A program made the translations under genes and the position numbers. Below the pieces are notes generated by a model that was not told where the DNA came from, ran no database searches, and worked only from the letters and a program-made list of their open reading frames with translations. DNA of 14,484 nucleotides, taken from the NCBI GenBank assembly GCA_003136335.1, contig PLEA01000295.1, forward strand, positions 1-14,484, given 5' to 3'. The stretch's first letter is position 1. The number at the start of each line of letters is the position of its first letter. Source of the stretch: Acidobacteriaceae bacterium. GTDB lineage: Bacteria; Acidobacteriota; Terriglobia; Terriglobales; SbA1. This document shows, piece after piece, positions 1 to 8,006 of this stretch.

Positions 1-872
1 TTATTGCCTTTGTTGGATTGCGCAATGCCAAGCTGGTAGTTGCAAATTCGGCCACCTATGTTGGCCTGGGAAACTTCGCCGACAAAGAAGTGCAGATCGC
101 ATGCCTGGGCCTCTGCCTAACGATGGTACTGATGTCGCGGAAACTTCACGGAGCAATTCTTATCGGCGTCTTTGGCACGGCATTGCTTGGGATACTTCGA
201 GGAATTACGAATTGGCCAGCGGCAATTTTTGCCATGCCGCATCCCTCTTCCACTTTTCTGCAACTGGATTTTCGCGGCGCCCGACATCTGGGCTTACTCG
301 AAATCCTGTTCGCATTCCTGTTTGTCGATCTCTTTGACAACGTCGGTACTCTGGTGGGTGTCTGCGAACAGGGCGGCTTTGTCAAGGACGGCAAGGTTCC
401 CCGCGTAGGCCGCGTCCTGGTTGCAGATGCGGTGGGAACCATCTTCGGTGCCTTGACCGGAACGTCGACGGTGACGAGTTACATCGAAAGCGCAGCCGGA
501 GTTGCCGCCGGGGCCCGTACCGGTCTGAGCAATGTTGCCGTCGCCGCACTCTTCCTGCTGGCCACCTTCTGCTCACCGCTGGCCACTGCGATTCCAGCCT
601 ACGCAACGGCCCCGGCGCTGATTTTGGTTGGCGTTCTGATGACGCAATCCATCGCAAAAATCGCCTGGCAAGAATTCAGTGAGGCCGTCCCCGCATTCAT
701 CACCATGCTGGCCACGCCTCTTACCTTCAGTATCGCGACCGGCCTCAGCCTCGGTCTAATTTCCTACACCGTCGTGAAAGTTGCGTCGGGGAAGATTCGT
801 GAAATAAACGCGCTCATTTGGATACTCACGATCCTATTCATTCTGCGTTACGTTTATCTGGCCGCGGCTTAG
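1..872 (+). CDS. AzgA-like NCS2 purine permease, C-terminal part (5' end outside window)
   Basis: A membrane transporter of the NCS2 family, AzgA (guanine/hypoxanthine permease) branch, which imports purine bases with protons across the inner membrane. The frame is open to the left edge, so the TTG at 18 is not the start; about 289 residues remain of a family usually about 430-450 long. Seen directly: a run LFVDLFDNVGTLVGV, then DGKVPRVGR and VADAVGTIFGALTGTSTVTSYIES followed by AGVAAGARTGL. This is the signature block of the AzgA branch and includes the acidic FDNVGT segment and the TSTVTSYIES segment of the substrate-binding region. Several hydrophobic segments follow, to a very hydrophobic C-terminus ending AAA. 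It ends 26 bases from the end of a convergent gene, with no clear terminator between. Family assignment is confident; the exact substrate is inferred. Confidence 0.88.
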   Translation, partial: IAFVGLRNAKLVVANSATYVGLGNFADKEVQIACLGLCLTMVLMSRKLHGAILIGVFGTALLGILRGITNWPAAIFAMPHPSSTFLQLDFRGARHLGLLEILFAFLFVDLFDNVGTLVGVCEQGGFVKDGKVPRVGRVLVADAVGTIFGALTGTSTVTSYIESAAGVAAGARTGLSNVAVAALFLLATFCSPLATAIPAYATAPALILVGVLMTQSIAKIAWQEFSEAVPAFITMLATPLTFSIATGLSLGLISYTVVKVASGKIREINALIWILTILFILRYVYLAAA

Positions 873-898
873 AAACCTCTCGCAGATTCCAATGGTTG

Positions 899-2164
899 CT
901 AGTTGCTGCGATTGCGAACCAATACCAGGTCCGTTACCACGGGAACTCCATGCGCGATCTTTACGTGAAGGAGGGCTTCAAAAGGCTTCAGTTCGCTCGG
1001 CTTCGAGACTTTCAGTCGTGTCAGCAATTCCATGACCGAGTCTTCCCGGCAAACATATTCGACCGCAGCCTGGGTGCCGAAGGTCGTATCACCGGCCAGG
1101 ATCAAAATGGACCGTGACGGGTCGAGCCCGGGCAAAAGGCTGACGACCGCATAGTCTTCCGTGGTCGGCTGATTTGCAGCCGTTCCCAGGAATGTTTTGG
1201 GCTCACCGGGCAACGGATGAACATTCAGTACGGCAAGGTCCCCTTTCCGAGGCCCGGAATCGAGACGCCGGAAAACGAATTCCTGGGTTCCTGGAATATC
1301 CAGCAGGGTGAGATTTTCGGAGGGAGAGCCCACGAAAATCAGATCGTTGTTCTTAGCGTCGTCCAGCGAGAACAGGGCGCCGCGCTTAACGCGAATCGGG
1401 CGATTCAGCAGAGCGAAAACATGGTCGAGTTCGTGAATGGCCAACACCTCTCCCACGCCGGTGTAGTGATCGAGAATAAAGGCGCGCGTGTCGGATGAGG
1501 GGTTGAAGTAGCGCATCCCGGTCTCCGGCCTGCCGACAAAGCTCCCATTGCTGAAAATCACCCAGGGCTGCTGTGGTCCGGTCAAGAAACGATTCCAGAA
1601 AATCTGATAGGCGGCAGGAACAGCCTGACTGGCGGCAGCCTGCATGCGCATGCGCTGCGACAGCAGAATGGCGGTCGTCGCCAAAGACGCGGCCAGCACA
1701 ACGGAGAAAACTGCAACGGCGATTACCCACCCACGAGTGAAACGAACACCCTCTTCTTTTTTCGCCCTAGGCTCGAAAACCGCAGGAGCCGCGGGTTGGA
1801 CTCCTGATTTGGGAGCGCGCAGCTGGAACGTCAGGGCGTACGAGCCCTTGGGGATCTCGACCACGATGGGATCATCGGGGCCTTCGTGCGCGTAGTATTC
1901 GGCGAGCTTTATTCGCAGGCGCCCGGCTTGCACCCGGACCGTGGAATCGCTCTGGGGATCGAATCCGGCGGGGCGGCCCAGAACTTCGGTAGCAATTTGA
2001 TACTCCTTCAGGGCGATGCCAGGGTGATCGAGCGAATGCTCGGCGAGATAGCGCAGCAGTTTGCACAAAGATTCCGAGCTGTGCAGACTATGACTTTTAA
2101 TAAGTTTATCTATTTGCTGGAAGTATTGCTCCCGGCCGACCGCGAAAGTATGAGTAGCAGCCAT
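899..2164 (-). CDS. Single-TM orphan regulator with N-terminal winged-helix-like domain
   Basis: 421 residues. Residues about 1-115 form a cytoplasmic domain with a pattern I recognise from many acidobacterial proteins: LLRYLAEHSL, then KEYQIATEVLGRP, FDPQSDSTVRVQAGRLR and KLAEYY, ending in IEIPKGSY-like VEIPKGSYALTF. The pattern resembles the DNA-binding region of OmpR/CadC-type regulators. Residues about 145-169 are one strong membrane segment (VIAVAVFSVVLAAS). Residues about 185-421 would then be outside the cytoplasm and match no domain I can name; they include HELDHVF, DLIFVGSPSENL and LILAGDTTFGTQAA. The layout is that of a ToxR/CadC-like one-component membrane regulator, but its ligand and DNA target are unknown. 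It is divergent from the TonB-dependent receptor gene, so regulation of that gene is a reasonable guess. The ATG at 2164 has no good ribosome binding site; a 10-bp palindrome lies just upstream. Confidence 0.75.
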   Translation of the reverse strand: MAATHTFAVGREQYFQQIDKLIKSHSLHSSESLCKLLRYLAEHSLDHPGIALKEYQIATEVLGRPAGFDPQSDSTVRVQAGRLRIKLAEYYAHEGPDDPIVVEIPKGSYALTFQLRAPKSGVQPAAPAVFEPRAKKEEGVRFTRGWVIAVAVFSVVLAASLATTAILLSQRMRMQAAASQAVPAAYQIFWNRFLTGPQQPWVIFSNGSFVGRPETGMRYFNPSSDTRAFILDHYTGVGEVLAIHELDHVFALLNRPIRVKRGALFSLDDAKNNDLIFVGSPSENLTLLDIPGTQEFVFRRLDSGPRKGDLAVLNVHPLPGEPKTFLGTAANQPTTEDYAVVSLLPGLDPSRSILILAGDTTFGTQAAVEYVCREDSVMELLTRLKVSKPSELKPFEALLHVKIAHGVPVVTDLVLVRNRSN

Positions 2165-2167
2165 ATC

Positions 2168-2177
2168 ACTTGCAAGT
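2168..2177. promoter_or_regulatory. 10-bp perfect palindrome beside the start of the membrane regulator gene
   Basis: ACTTGCAAGT is a perfect self-complementary decamer ending three bases upstream of the ATG of the minus-strand regulator gene. At this position a bound protein or an RNA hairpin could affect its expression. This is only a positional guess; a single decamer palindrome can occur by chance. Confidence 0.2.
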
Positions 2178-2191
2178 AACAGAACTACCTA

Positions 2192-2244
2192 TCTCACTGC
2201 AACGCTGGGACTTTCACTGTGTAACGGTATCAGACCTAGTGAAA
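2192..2244. promoter_or_regulatory. Possible operator repeats in the divergent regulator/receptor intergenic region
   Basis: Three related heptamers lie in the 186-bp divergent region: TCTCACT (2192-2198), TTTCACT (2212-2218) and the inverted AGTGAAA (2238-2244). The first two start exactly 20 bp apart, about two helical turns. The second and third form a perfect 7-bp inverted repeat. The rest of the region (2165-2350) has no convincing sigma-70 promoter; TTGTTT near 2268 with CATAGT near 2288 has a poor spacing. The repeats are the best candidates for regulator binding, but this is inferred from symmetry and position alone. Confidence 0.25.
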
Positions 2245-2350
2245 CTTAATCCAGATAATTGTTTTGTACTACGACTGCATAGTCTGTGACCACAATCACC
2301 CTCTGCATTTCCGGGGCACTTCGTATTGAACAAGTTTTAGGAGGAAGTTC

Positions 2351-5300
2351 ATGAAAAGGTCAGTCTGGCTCTCAGTCGCTGTGTTCAGTCTACTGTGCAG
2401 TCTGTGGGTGCCGAGCGCACTCGGTCAGGCCGTCTACGGCAGCATCTTGGGCACCGTGACCGATCCGTCCGGCGCAGCCGTTACTGGAGCGAAAGTCACG
2501 GTTACCAGCCAGACCAAGAATGTGTCGACTGAGACCACGACCAATGAGAGTGGCAACTTCTCCGCCACGCACTTGATCCCAGACGTCTATTCTGTCCGGA
2601 TCGCAGGTACCGGCTTCAAGACCTTGGAGTTTAAGGACATTCAAGTGTCCGCCGACAACGGCTCGAAAGTAGATGGCCAGTTCCAGGTCGGCTCTGCCAG
2701 CGAGCAGGTCGAAGTGACCGCCGAGGCGCCGCAACTCAAGACCGACCGCGAGGACGTGTCGATCGAATTTAACGCCCGGATGGTGGAAGATGCCCCCATC
2801 TTGAATAGGAATTTCACGTCCTTCGAACTCCTATCTCCGGGCACGCAGAAGCTCGTGGGCTGGAGCCACGCAGCGACGGAGAATCCGCAAGGCGGCCAGC
2901 AGATTTTCGTGAACGGCCAGCATTTTAGCGGGACAGCCTTTGAATTGGATGGAACCGACAACCAAGATCCGATCTTGGGAATTATTGTGGTTAACCCGAA
3001 CCTGGATGCGATTCAGGAAGCCAAGATCTCGCTGGGCAATTACGACGCGGAGTTCGGCAAAGCTGTGGCTGGGGTTGTGACGGTCCAAACCAAGTCCGGC
3101 AGCAATGAAGTTCACGGCAGCGCAAGCTGGTTCCGGCGCACGGACGCTTTGGCGGCGCGCGACCCATTCACTCAGTTCGCGCCTGACCCAGTGACTGGCC
3201 GGTTGATTCCTTCTTCGCGCTGGCAGCAGTTTGCCGGTACGGTTGGCGGTCCCGTTATCAAAAACAAATTGTTTTTCTTTGCCGACTACCAGGCGACACG
3301 GCAGAAGAACGGTATCAGCAACCAGGAGTCGATCCCGACCGCTCTTTTGGAAAGCACTTGCAAGGCGGGCGGCACCTTCTGCAACTTCAGCGACTACGCC
3401 GCGAAAATTGGCAATGGAAAAGCGGGAGACCCCACCAACTATATCTATGACCCAAACACCGGTTCGCCTTTGACCGGAGCCGGTCGCTTAGCCTTCTGCG
3501 GTATACAAGGGGATGTCGCCCCTGGAGCTTGCCTCCCCCAGAACAACTTCATGGTTCCACTGAGCGCCGTGTCTGCAGCATCGCTGAATTTGCTGGCAGC
3601 CTTTCCCAGTCCCACCAGCAGTGGTCCGACCAACAACTTCGTGGGATCCGGCGCGGGGCCGTATAACCAGAACAGCTTTGATACGCGCATCGACTTTGCC
3701 GCTAGTTCGACCCTTAGCGTGTTCGGTCGCTTCAGCCTTGATTACTTCAGCCTGTCCGGCGCGCCCAGCTTGGGTGCAGTAGGCGGCGTGGGTTATGGCC
3801 CAGGCGGTCTCTCGGGAAGCTCGAACGTGCATAACTACAGCTTGGCCACTGGTGTCACCAAAACCTTTAGTTCGACCCTGCTCGGTGATTTTCGCTTCGG
3901 CTATTTCAAGTACAACCCGCTGACGAACAAGCCAGATGCCGGGAAGGCAGCAATGACGGCATTCGGCATCCCCAACGCGAACATGGGGGACAATTTCACC
4001 TCCGGCTTGGGCGAGTTTGACATGGACGGCGTTGGAAGCAACTTCGGTGACGGTTTGGGCGTCGGGCGCTGTAACTGTCCTCTGATTGAAAGAGAGCAGC
4101 AGTTTCAGTTTGTCGGCAACGTCACGAAGATCCATGGCAACCACCAGTTTAAGTTTGGTGCGGACGTCCGTTACGCCCAAAATCTGCGCGTGCCAAGCGA
4201 CTCCAATCGCACTGGTGTATACGCCTTCAGCCACCTGGCTACCTCGAACGCGGGTAACGGTGGCCTCGACTGGGCTACGTTTATGCTCGGCGATGTCACC
4301 AGTCTCGGACGTTACGTTAGCACCAGCGTGAACGCCGCAGAACGGCAGCATCGCATGTTCTACTACGGTCAGGACACCTGGCGCGTCACGACAAAGTTAA
4401 CGGTAAATTATGGGCTGCGCTGGGAGGTCTACTTCCCCGAGTATGTAAATGGCAAGGGGAACGGTGGATTCACCAACATCGCCTTGGGCGACGGGCACGA
4501 CCGCGTAGCCGGATACGACAGCATCGGGATGAACGGCAACATCAACAATAAATGGAGTTACTTCGCTCCACGCCTCGGCGCTGCTTACCAGTTGGACCAG
4601 AAAACGGTGGTTCGCTTGGGCTATGGACGCAGCTTCGACATGGGTGTGTTCGGTTCGAACTTCGGGCACGCGGTCACGCAAAACCTACCCGTCTTGGCCA
4701 GCCAGTCGGTCCAGGCCGTGAACAATAACGTCAACGCCACCAACAACAACATACCGGCCTTCAAGTTGGACGCAGGGCCGCCAATCTTCGTATTCCCGAC
4801 TGTTCCGGCGAATGGTTTGCTGCCGCTGAATGGGCCGGCGGGCAACCTGCAACCGCATATCCGCCCAACCTTCCAACGACTGCCAACGCTTGACGCATGG
4901 AACGCGACTGTGCAGCGTCAGCTAAACAACAATACGTCGCTGGAAGTTGCTTACATCGGCAATAAGGGCACGAACGGGTTCGCCGGAGACGGTAACACTT
5001 ACAACGTCAACCAGCCGTCAATTGTAGGATGTGCTGGAAAGGGCTGCAGCACAGGAGTGCCGCAGAGCCAGCGCCGCCCGTTCTTCGACAAGTTCACTTA
5101 CCCTGATTGTTCGACAGCGAATGTGGGCGCGATTGTGGCAGGCACGTGCGGCAACACGGGCGTACCCCTGGCGGATCAGTTGACCTGCTGCTCGACGGAC
5201 CAGGGCAACTATCTTGGAAACAACGCCAGCAGCATCTACAACGCGTTGCAAGTAAAAGTGGACAAGCGGTTCGCGCGCGGGCTGCAGTTCCTCACGCACT

Positions 5301-6004
5301 ATACGTTCGCGCACGCGGACAAGTACGACAGCAATTACTACGCGATCAGCCATCCCCTCTCATACGGTCCGGACGATCAGGTCCGGAATCACGTCTGGGT
5401 AACCAGCCTGGTGTATGAACTGCCCGTCGGGAAAGGCAAAAGCTTCGCCGGAAACGCTGGCAGGGCCGAGGACTTGATTATTGGCGGATGGCAGATCACG
5501 GGTACCACAAATTGGAGTAGCGGGTTGCCTTGGACTCCCAGCACTAACGAGTGCGGAAACGAGGAAGATGTAGGCGTGTGCCGCCCGAACAAGGGGTCTG
5601 GATCCTTCCCCTTGGGCGCGGGCTCGTTGCAGCATCCGGCAGGAGCGAATCCTTATGTTCAGTTCTTTAAACCCTTGGCCGCGCTGACTGGTCCGTTCGC
5701 CGATCCGGGGATCGCGAATCTAGGTAACATTGGTTTCGACAGCTACCGAGGACCGCGGGCGTTCTTCGCAGACGCTGCAATCTTCAAGAACTTCTCGATT
5801 ACCGAGCGCGTGAAAGCGCAATTCCGTATGGATGCCTTCAACGTGTTCAATCACCCAGTGCTGGGCTTTAACGCCAACCAGGGAAACACCTGCATCGACT
5901 GCGGCGGCAACGCTGGCCAAATTACGGACATCGAAGCCGACTCTTCGCCGGGTTCCACCACCGGTATGCGTCAACTCGAGTTCGCGTTGAAGATCAGTTT
6001 CTAG
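2351..6004 (+). CDS. Oar-like TonB-dependent outer-membrane receptor with carboxypeptidase-regulatory-like N-domain
   Basis: 1217 residues. A signal peptide (Lys-Arg, hydrophobic core, PSALGQA) is probably cut near residues 25-27. Residues about 28-112 form a carboxypeptidase-regulatory-like beta-sandwich (SILGTVTDPSGAAVTGAKVTV, then NESGNFSATHLIPDVYSVRI). Residues about 115-255 are plug-like (VEVTAEAP, GTAFELDGTDNQD, AEFGKAVAGVVTVQTKSGSN). The remainder is a beta-barrel of OmpA/Oar type with alternating aromatic strands, including WRVTTKLTVNYGLRWEVYF and MDAFNVFNHP. The C-terminus ends in phenylalanine (LEFALKISF), typical for BAM-dependent barrels. The architecture and length match the large receptors that are abundant in Acidobacteria. 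It probably takes up oligosaccharides or other large ligands with TonB energy; the substrate is unknown. An ideal Shine-Dalgarno AGGAGG (2339-2344) six bases before the ATG fixes the start. Several paired cysteines lie in predicted loops. It ends in a strong terminator. Confidence 0.92.
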   Translation: MKRSVWLSVAVFSLLCSLWVPSALGQAVYGSILGTVTDPSGAAVTGAKVTVTSQTKNVSTETTTNESGNFSATHLIPDVYSVRIAGTGFKTLEFKDIQVSADNGSKVDGQFQVGSASEQVEVTAEAPQLKTDREDVSIEFNARMVEDAPILNRNFTSFELLSPGTQKLVGWSHAATENPQGGQQIFVNGQHFSGTAFELDGTDNQDPILGIIVVNPNLDAIQEAKISLGNYDAEFGKAVAGVVTVQTKSGSNEVHGSASWFRRTDALAARDPFTQFAPDPVTGRLIPSSRWQQFAGTVGGPVIKNKLFFFADYQATRQKNGISNQESIPTALLESTCKAGGTFCNFSDYAAKIGNGKAGDPTNYIYDPNTGSPLTGAGRLAFCGIQGDVAPGACLPQNNFMVPLSAVSAASLNLLAAFPSPTSSGPTNNFVGSGAGPYNQNSFDTRIDFAASSTLSVFGRFSLDYFSLSGAPSLGAVGGVGYGPGGLSGSSNVHNYSLATGVTKTFSSTLLGDFRFGYFKYNPLTNKPDAGKAAMTAFGIPNANMGDNFTSGLGEFDMDGVGSNFGDGLGVGRCNCPLIEREQQFQFVGNVTKIHGNHQFKFGADVRYAQNLRVPSDSNRTGVYAFSHLATSNAGNGGLDWATFMLGDVTSLGRYVSTSVNAAERQHRMFYYGQDTWRVTTKLTVNYGLRWEVYFPEYVNGKGNGGFTNIALGDGHDRVAGYDSIGMNGNINNKWSYFAPRLGAAYQLDQKTVVRLGYGRSFDMGVFGSNFGHAVTQNLPVLASQSVQAVNNNVNATNNNIPAFKLDAGPPIFVFPTVPANGLLPLNGPAGNLQPHIRPTFQRLPTLDAWNATVQRQLNNNTSLEVAYIGNKGTNGFAGDGNTYNVNQPSIVGCAGKGCSTGVPQSQRRPFFDKFTYPDCSTANVGAIVAGTCGNTGVPLADQLTCCSTDQGNYLGNNASSIYNALQVKVDKRFARGLQFLTHYTFAHADKYDSNYYAISHPLSYGPDDQVRNHVWVTSLVYELPVGKGKSFAGNAGRAEDLIIGGWQITGTTNWSSGLPWTPSTNECGNEEDVGVCRPNKGSGSFPLGAGSLQHPAGANPYVQFFKPLAALTGPFADPGIANLGNIGFDSYRGPRAFFADAAIFKNFSITERVKAQFRMDAFNVFNHPVLGFNANQGNTCIDCGGNAGQITDIEADSSPGSTTGMRQLEFALKISF

Positions 6005-6025
6005 ACCCACCACGGAGTAATTCAC

Positions 6026-6055
6026 AGAGGGATTCCTTCGGGAGTCCCTCTTTTT
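6026..6055 (+). terminator. Intrinsic terminator of the receptor gene with cUUCGg tetraloop
   Basis: An 11-bp stem pairs 6026-6036 with 6041-6051, with one G-U pair inside. It closes on the very stable C(UUCG)G loop at 6037-6040 and runs directly into TTTTT (6051-6055). It begins 22 bases after the receptor stop codon. This separates the receptor transcript from the following kinase gene. Confidence 0.88.
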
Positions 6056-6102
6056 ATCTGCGCTGAAGTCACAAGATCCCAACCGATCCCCGTGAATCGA
6101 CC

Positions 6103-7002
6103 ATGAAAAAGAAAGTCGTAGGACTGGGCGAAGTGCTCTGGGACCATTTGCCGGAGCGTACGTGTCTCGGCGGTGCGCCGGCAAACTTCGCCTACATTAC
6201 GACTCTCATGGGAGATCAGGGGATTGTGGCCAGCCGCGTCGGCGAGGATTCGCCGGGATTGGAAGCGTTGCGGCGCATGGAGGAACTCGGGCTCGACATC
6301 GATCATGTACAGACGGACCGGCAGCGTCCAACGGGCACGGTGAAAGTGGAACTCGACGGCAAGGGGCTGGCGCGATTTGAGATTGCGCATCCCGTAGCCT
6401 GGGATTCTTTGCAGTGGACGCTGGATTGGCAGCATCTGGCTGAAAAGGCGGATGCGGTTTGTTTTGGATCGCTGGCGCAACGGTCGCAGGAAAGCCGTGC
6501 GACCATTCGACACTTTCTTCGCGATACCTTCCCGGGCGCAGTGAAAGTTTTCGACGTCAACCTGAGACAGTCCTACTACTCGCAGGAAGTTCTTTCGGAA
6601 TCGATGAGGCTGGCGGACATCGTTAAGCTGAACGACGAAGAACTGCCGAAGATCATGAGCCTGAGCAAGGGTCCACACAAGGATGAGTTGTCGTCGGCGC
6701 AGTGGTTGATCCGCACTTATGATTTGAAAGTGGTCTGCATCACGCGGGGCGGCCGGGGAAGCCTGCTGGTGCGGAGCAGGGACTCAAGCGAGCATCCGGG
6801 TTTTCGAGTCCGAGTGGCGGACACGGTGGGATCGGGAGACGCCTTCACCGCAGGTCTGGTGCACGAGTATCTGCACGGCGCGCCTCTGGATCTGATGAAC
6901 GAAGTCGCGAATCTGGTGGGAGCCTGGGTGGCCAGCGAAGTGGGCGCAATGCCCGCACCGAAACGCGGCGCGCTGGAGCACTCCCTGGCCGAAATTCGCT
7001 GA
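6103..7002 (+). CDS. PfkB-family sugar kinase, fructokinase-like
   Basis: 299 residues, normal for ribokinase/PfkB kinases that phosphorylate a sugar with ATP in the cytoplasm. Visible motifs: VGLGEVLWD at the N-terminus, typical of the fructokinase subgroup; the family signature 1 glycines GGAPANFA (23-30); DVNLRQ (151-156) in the substrate pocket; KLNDEE (175-180); and the ATP-binding/anion-hole signature DTVGSGDAFTAG (240-251) with catalytic Asp 246. Fructose is the best guess as substrate, but PfkB specificity is hard to read from sequence. The ATG is preceded by no clear Shine-Dalgarno site, and about 50 bases separate it from the receptor terminator, so its promoter must lie in this short gap or be weak. 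It converges on a second PfkB kinase gene with 50 bases between the stop codons. Confidence 0.88.
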   Translation: MKKKVVGLGEVLWDHLPERTCLGGAPANFAYITTLMGDQGIVASRVGEDSPGLEALRRMEELGLDIDHVQTDRQRPTGTVKVELDGKGLARFEIAHPVAWDSLQWTLDWQHLAEKADAVCFGSLAQRSQESRATIRHFLRDTFPGAVKVFDVNLRQSYYSQEVLSESMRLADIVKLNDEELPKIMSLSKGPHKDELSSAQWLIRTYDLKVVCITRGGRGSLLVRSRDSSEHPGFRVRVADTVGSGDAFTAGLVHEYLHGAPLDLMNEVANLVGAWVASEVGAMPAPKRGALEHSLAEIR

Positions 7003-7052
7003 CAAGCAGAGTGCGAAAACTTTCGTCTAAAGACACGTTGCACGCAACCCTC

Positions 7053-8006
7053 CTACGGTCTGGACCGTACTCTTAGGAACTTCTCGCGATAGGCGGCATC
7101 GCGGAAGGCTTCGGTACCTCCGGGGCGCGTCGTCGAGAGAGCTCCCGCCAGATTTCCGCTCGCGAGGCACGCTGATAAGTCTGCGCCGCGCACGTACTGG
7201 TGCAGGAAGCCGGCGTCAAAACTGTCCCCCGCTCCGACCGTATCCATGGGCACGACGTCTTCCGCGGGGCTGGCGAAGCGCTCGGCGCCGCGCTGGGCCA
7301 AAGCCCCTTTTCGGCCGAGTTTCACCACAACCACGGGTACCAGCTGAGAAAGCTTATGGATTGCGGCTTCCAGGTCGTCGGTCCCCGCCGCCTTGCGCGC
7401 TTCGCGTTCGTTGGGCAGAAAAACATCTACGTAGCGTAGAATTTCGTGCAGGCCGCCTTCCCACTGATCTTCGGGATCATCATTGCTATCGAGAGAGATC
7501 GTGAGCCCCTTCGCTTTGAGCCATTGAAATAGCTCACCGATCCGCGGACGCAATCCTCGCTGCAAGTAATAGGACGACAAGTGAAAGTGACGCGAGTCGG
7601 CGAGGGCATCGAGATCAAGATCCTCCCAGGAAGTTTCTGCAATCGTTCCTGCATAGGTGAGGATGTTGCGCCACGATCCGTGGTGCAAGATCACGGTGAG
7701 ACCGGTCGTGGTCGTGCCGGGGACGGTACGAACGCGCGCTACGTCCACGCCGCTTTGCCGAAGGCGATCCAGTGCAATCTGTCCCAGCGGATCGTCGCCG
7801 ATGCGGGATTGAAATCCGACGCGGCTGCCGAGTGCGGCGAGATTGTGCGCCACGATCGCGGAGGAGGAACCGAGCGTGAGCATCATACGGTCGGCGAGCA
7901 GTTCGCGCTCCGGCGGAAGTTGCTCGGGAAGGCCGTAGAGAATGAGGTCGAGATTTAGTTCGCCGGCAATGGTGACGTCAAAACGTGGCATGGAGGGCGC
8001 CGGCAT
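7053..8006 (-). CDS. PfkB-family carbohydrate kinase (second kinase)
   Basis: 317 residues. The N-terminus FDVTIAGELNLDLILYGLP is typical of ribokinase-like kinases. The usual di-glycine signature is replaced by LGSSSA (45-50), as in some sugar and adenosine-kinase-like subgroups. LPNEREA (197-203) and KLGRKGA (229-235) precede the second signature DTVGAGDSFDAG (255-266) with catalytic Asp 261. The substrate is unknown; it has clearly diverged from the other kinase in this window. Its ATG overlaps the stop codon of the upstream DeoR-family gene by one base (TGATG), so the two are co-transcribed and probably translationally coupled. This implies that the repressor controls its own kinase. Met 6 is an alternative start, but the overlap favours Met 1. 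A 7-bp dyad at 7054-7069 overlaps the stop codon. Confidence 0.87.
   Translation of the reverse strand: MPAPSMPRFDVTIAGELNLDLILYGLPEQLPPERELLADRMMLTLGSSSAIVAHNLAALGSRVGFQSRIGDDPLGQIALDRLRQSGVDVARVRTVPGTTTTGLTVILHHGSWRNILTYAGTIAETSWEDLDLDALADSRHFHLSSYYLQRGLRPRIGELFQWLKAKGLTISLDSNDDPEDQWEGGLHEILRYVDVFLPNEREARKAAGTDDLEAAIHKLSQLVPVVVVKLGRKGALAQRGAERFASPAEDVVPMDTVGAGDSFDAGFLHQYVRGADLSACLASGNLAGALSTTRPGGTEAFRDAAYREKFLRVRSRP

Noticed and set aside
18..20. TTG at 18 as start of the permease
   Set aside because: The frame stays open to the window edge with family-like sequence before it, and the protein would lack its N-terminal third.
3488..4351. 287-codon open frame antisense to the receptor gene
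   Set aside because: Low-complexity reverse complement of a clear beta-barrel coding region; no ribosome site or recognisable domain.
7054..7069. Dyad TACGGTC/GACCGTA as terminator between the convergent kinases
   Set aside because: Loop of only two to four bases, no T-tract on either strand, and it lies inside the end of the kinase gene.
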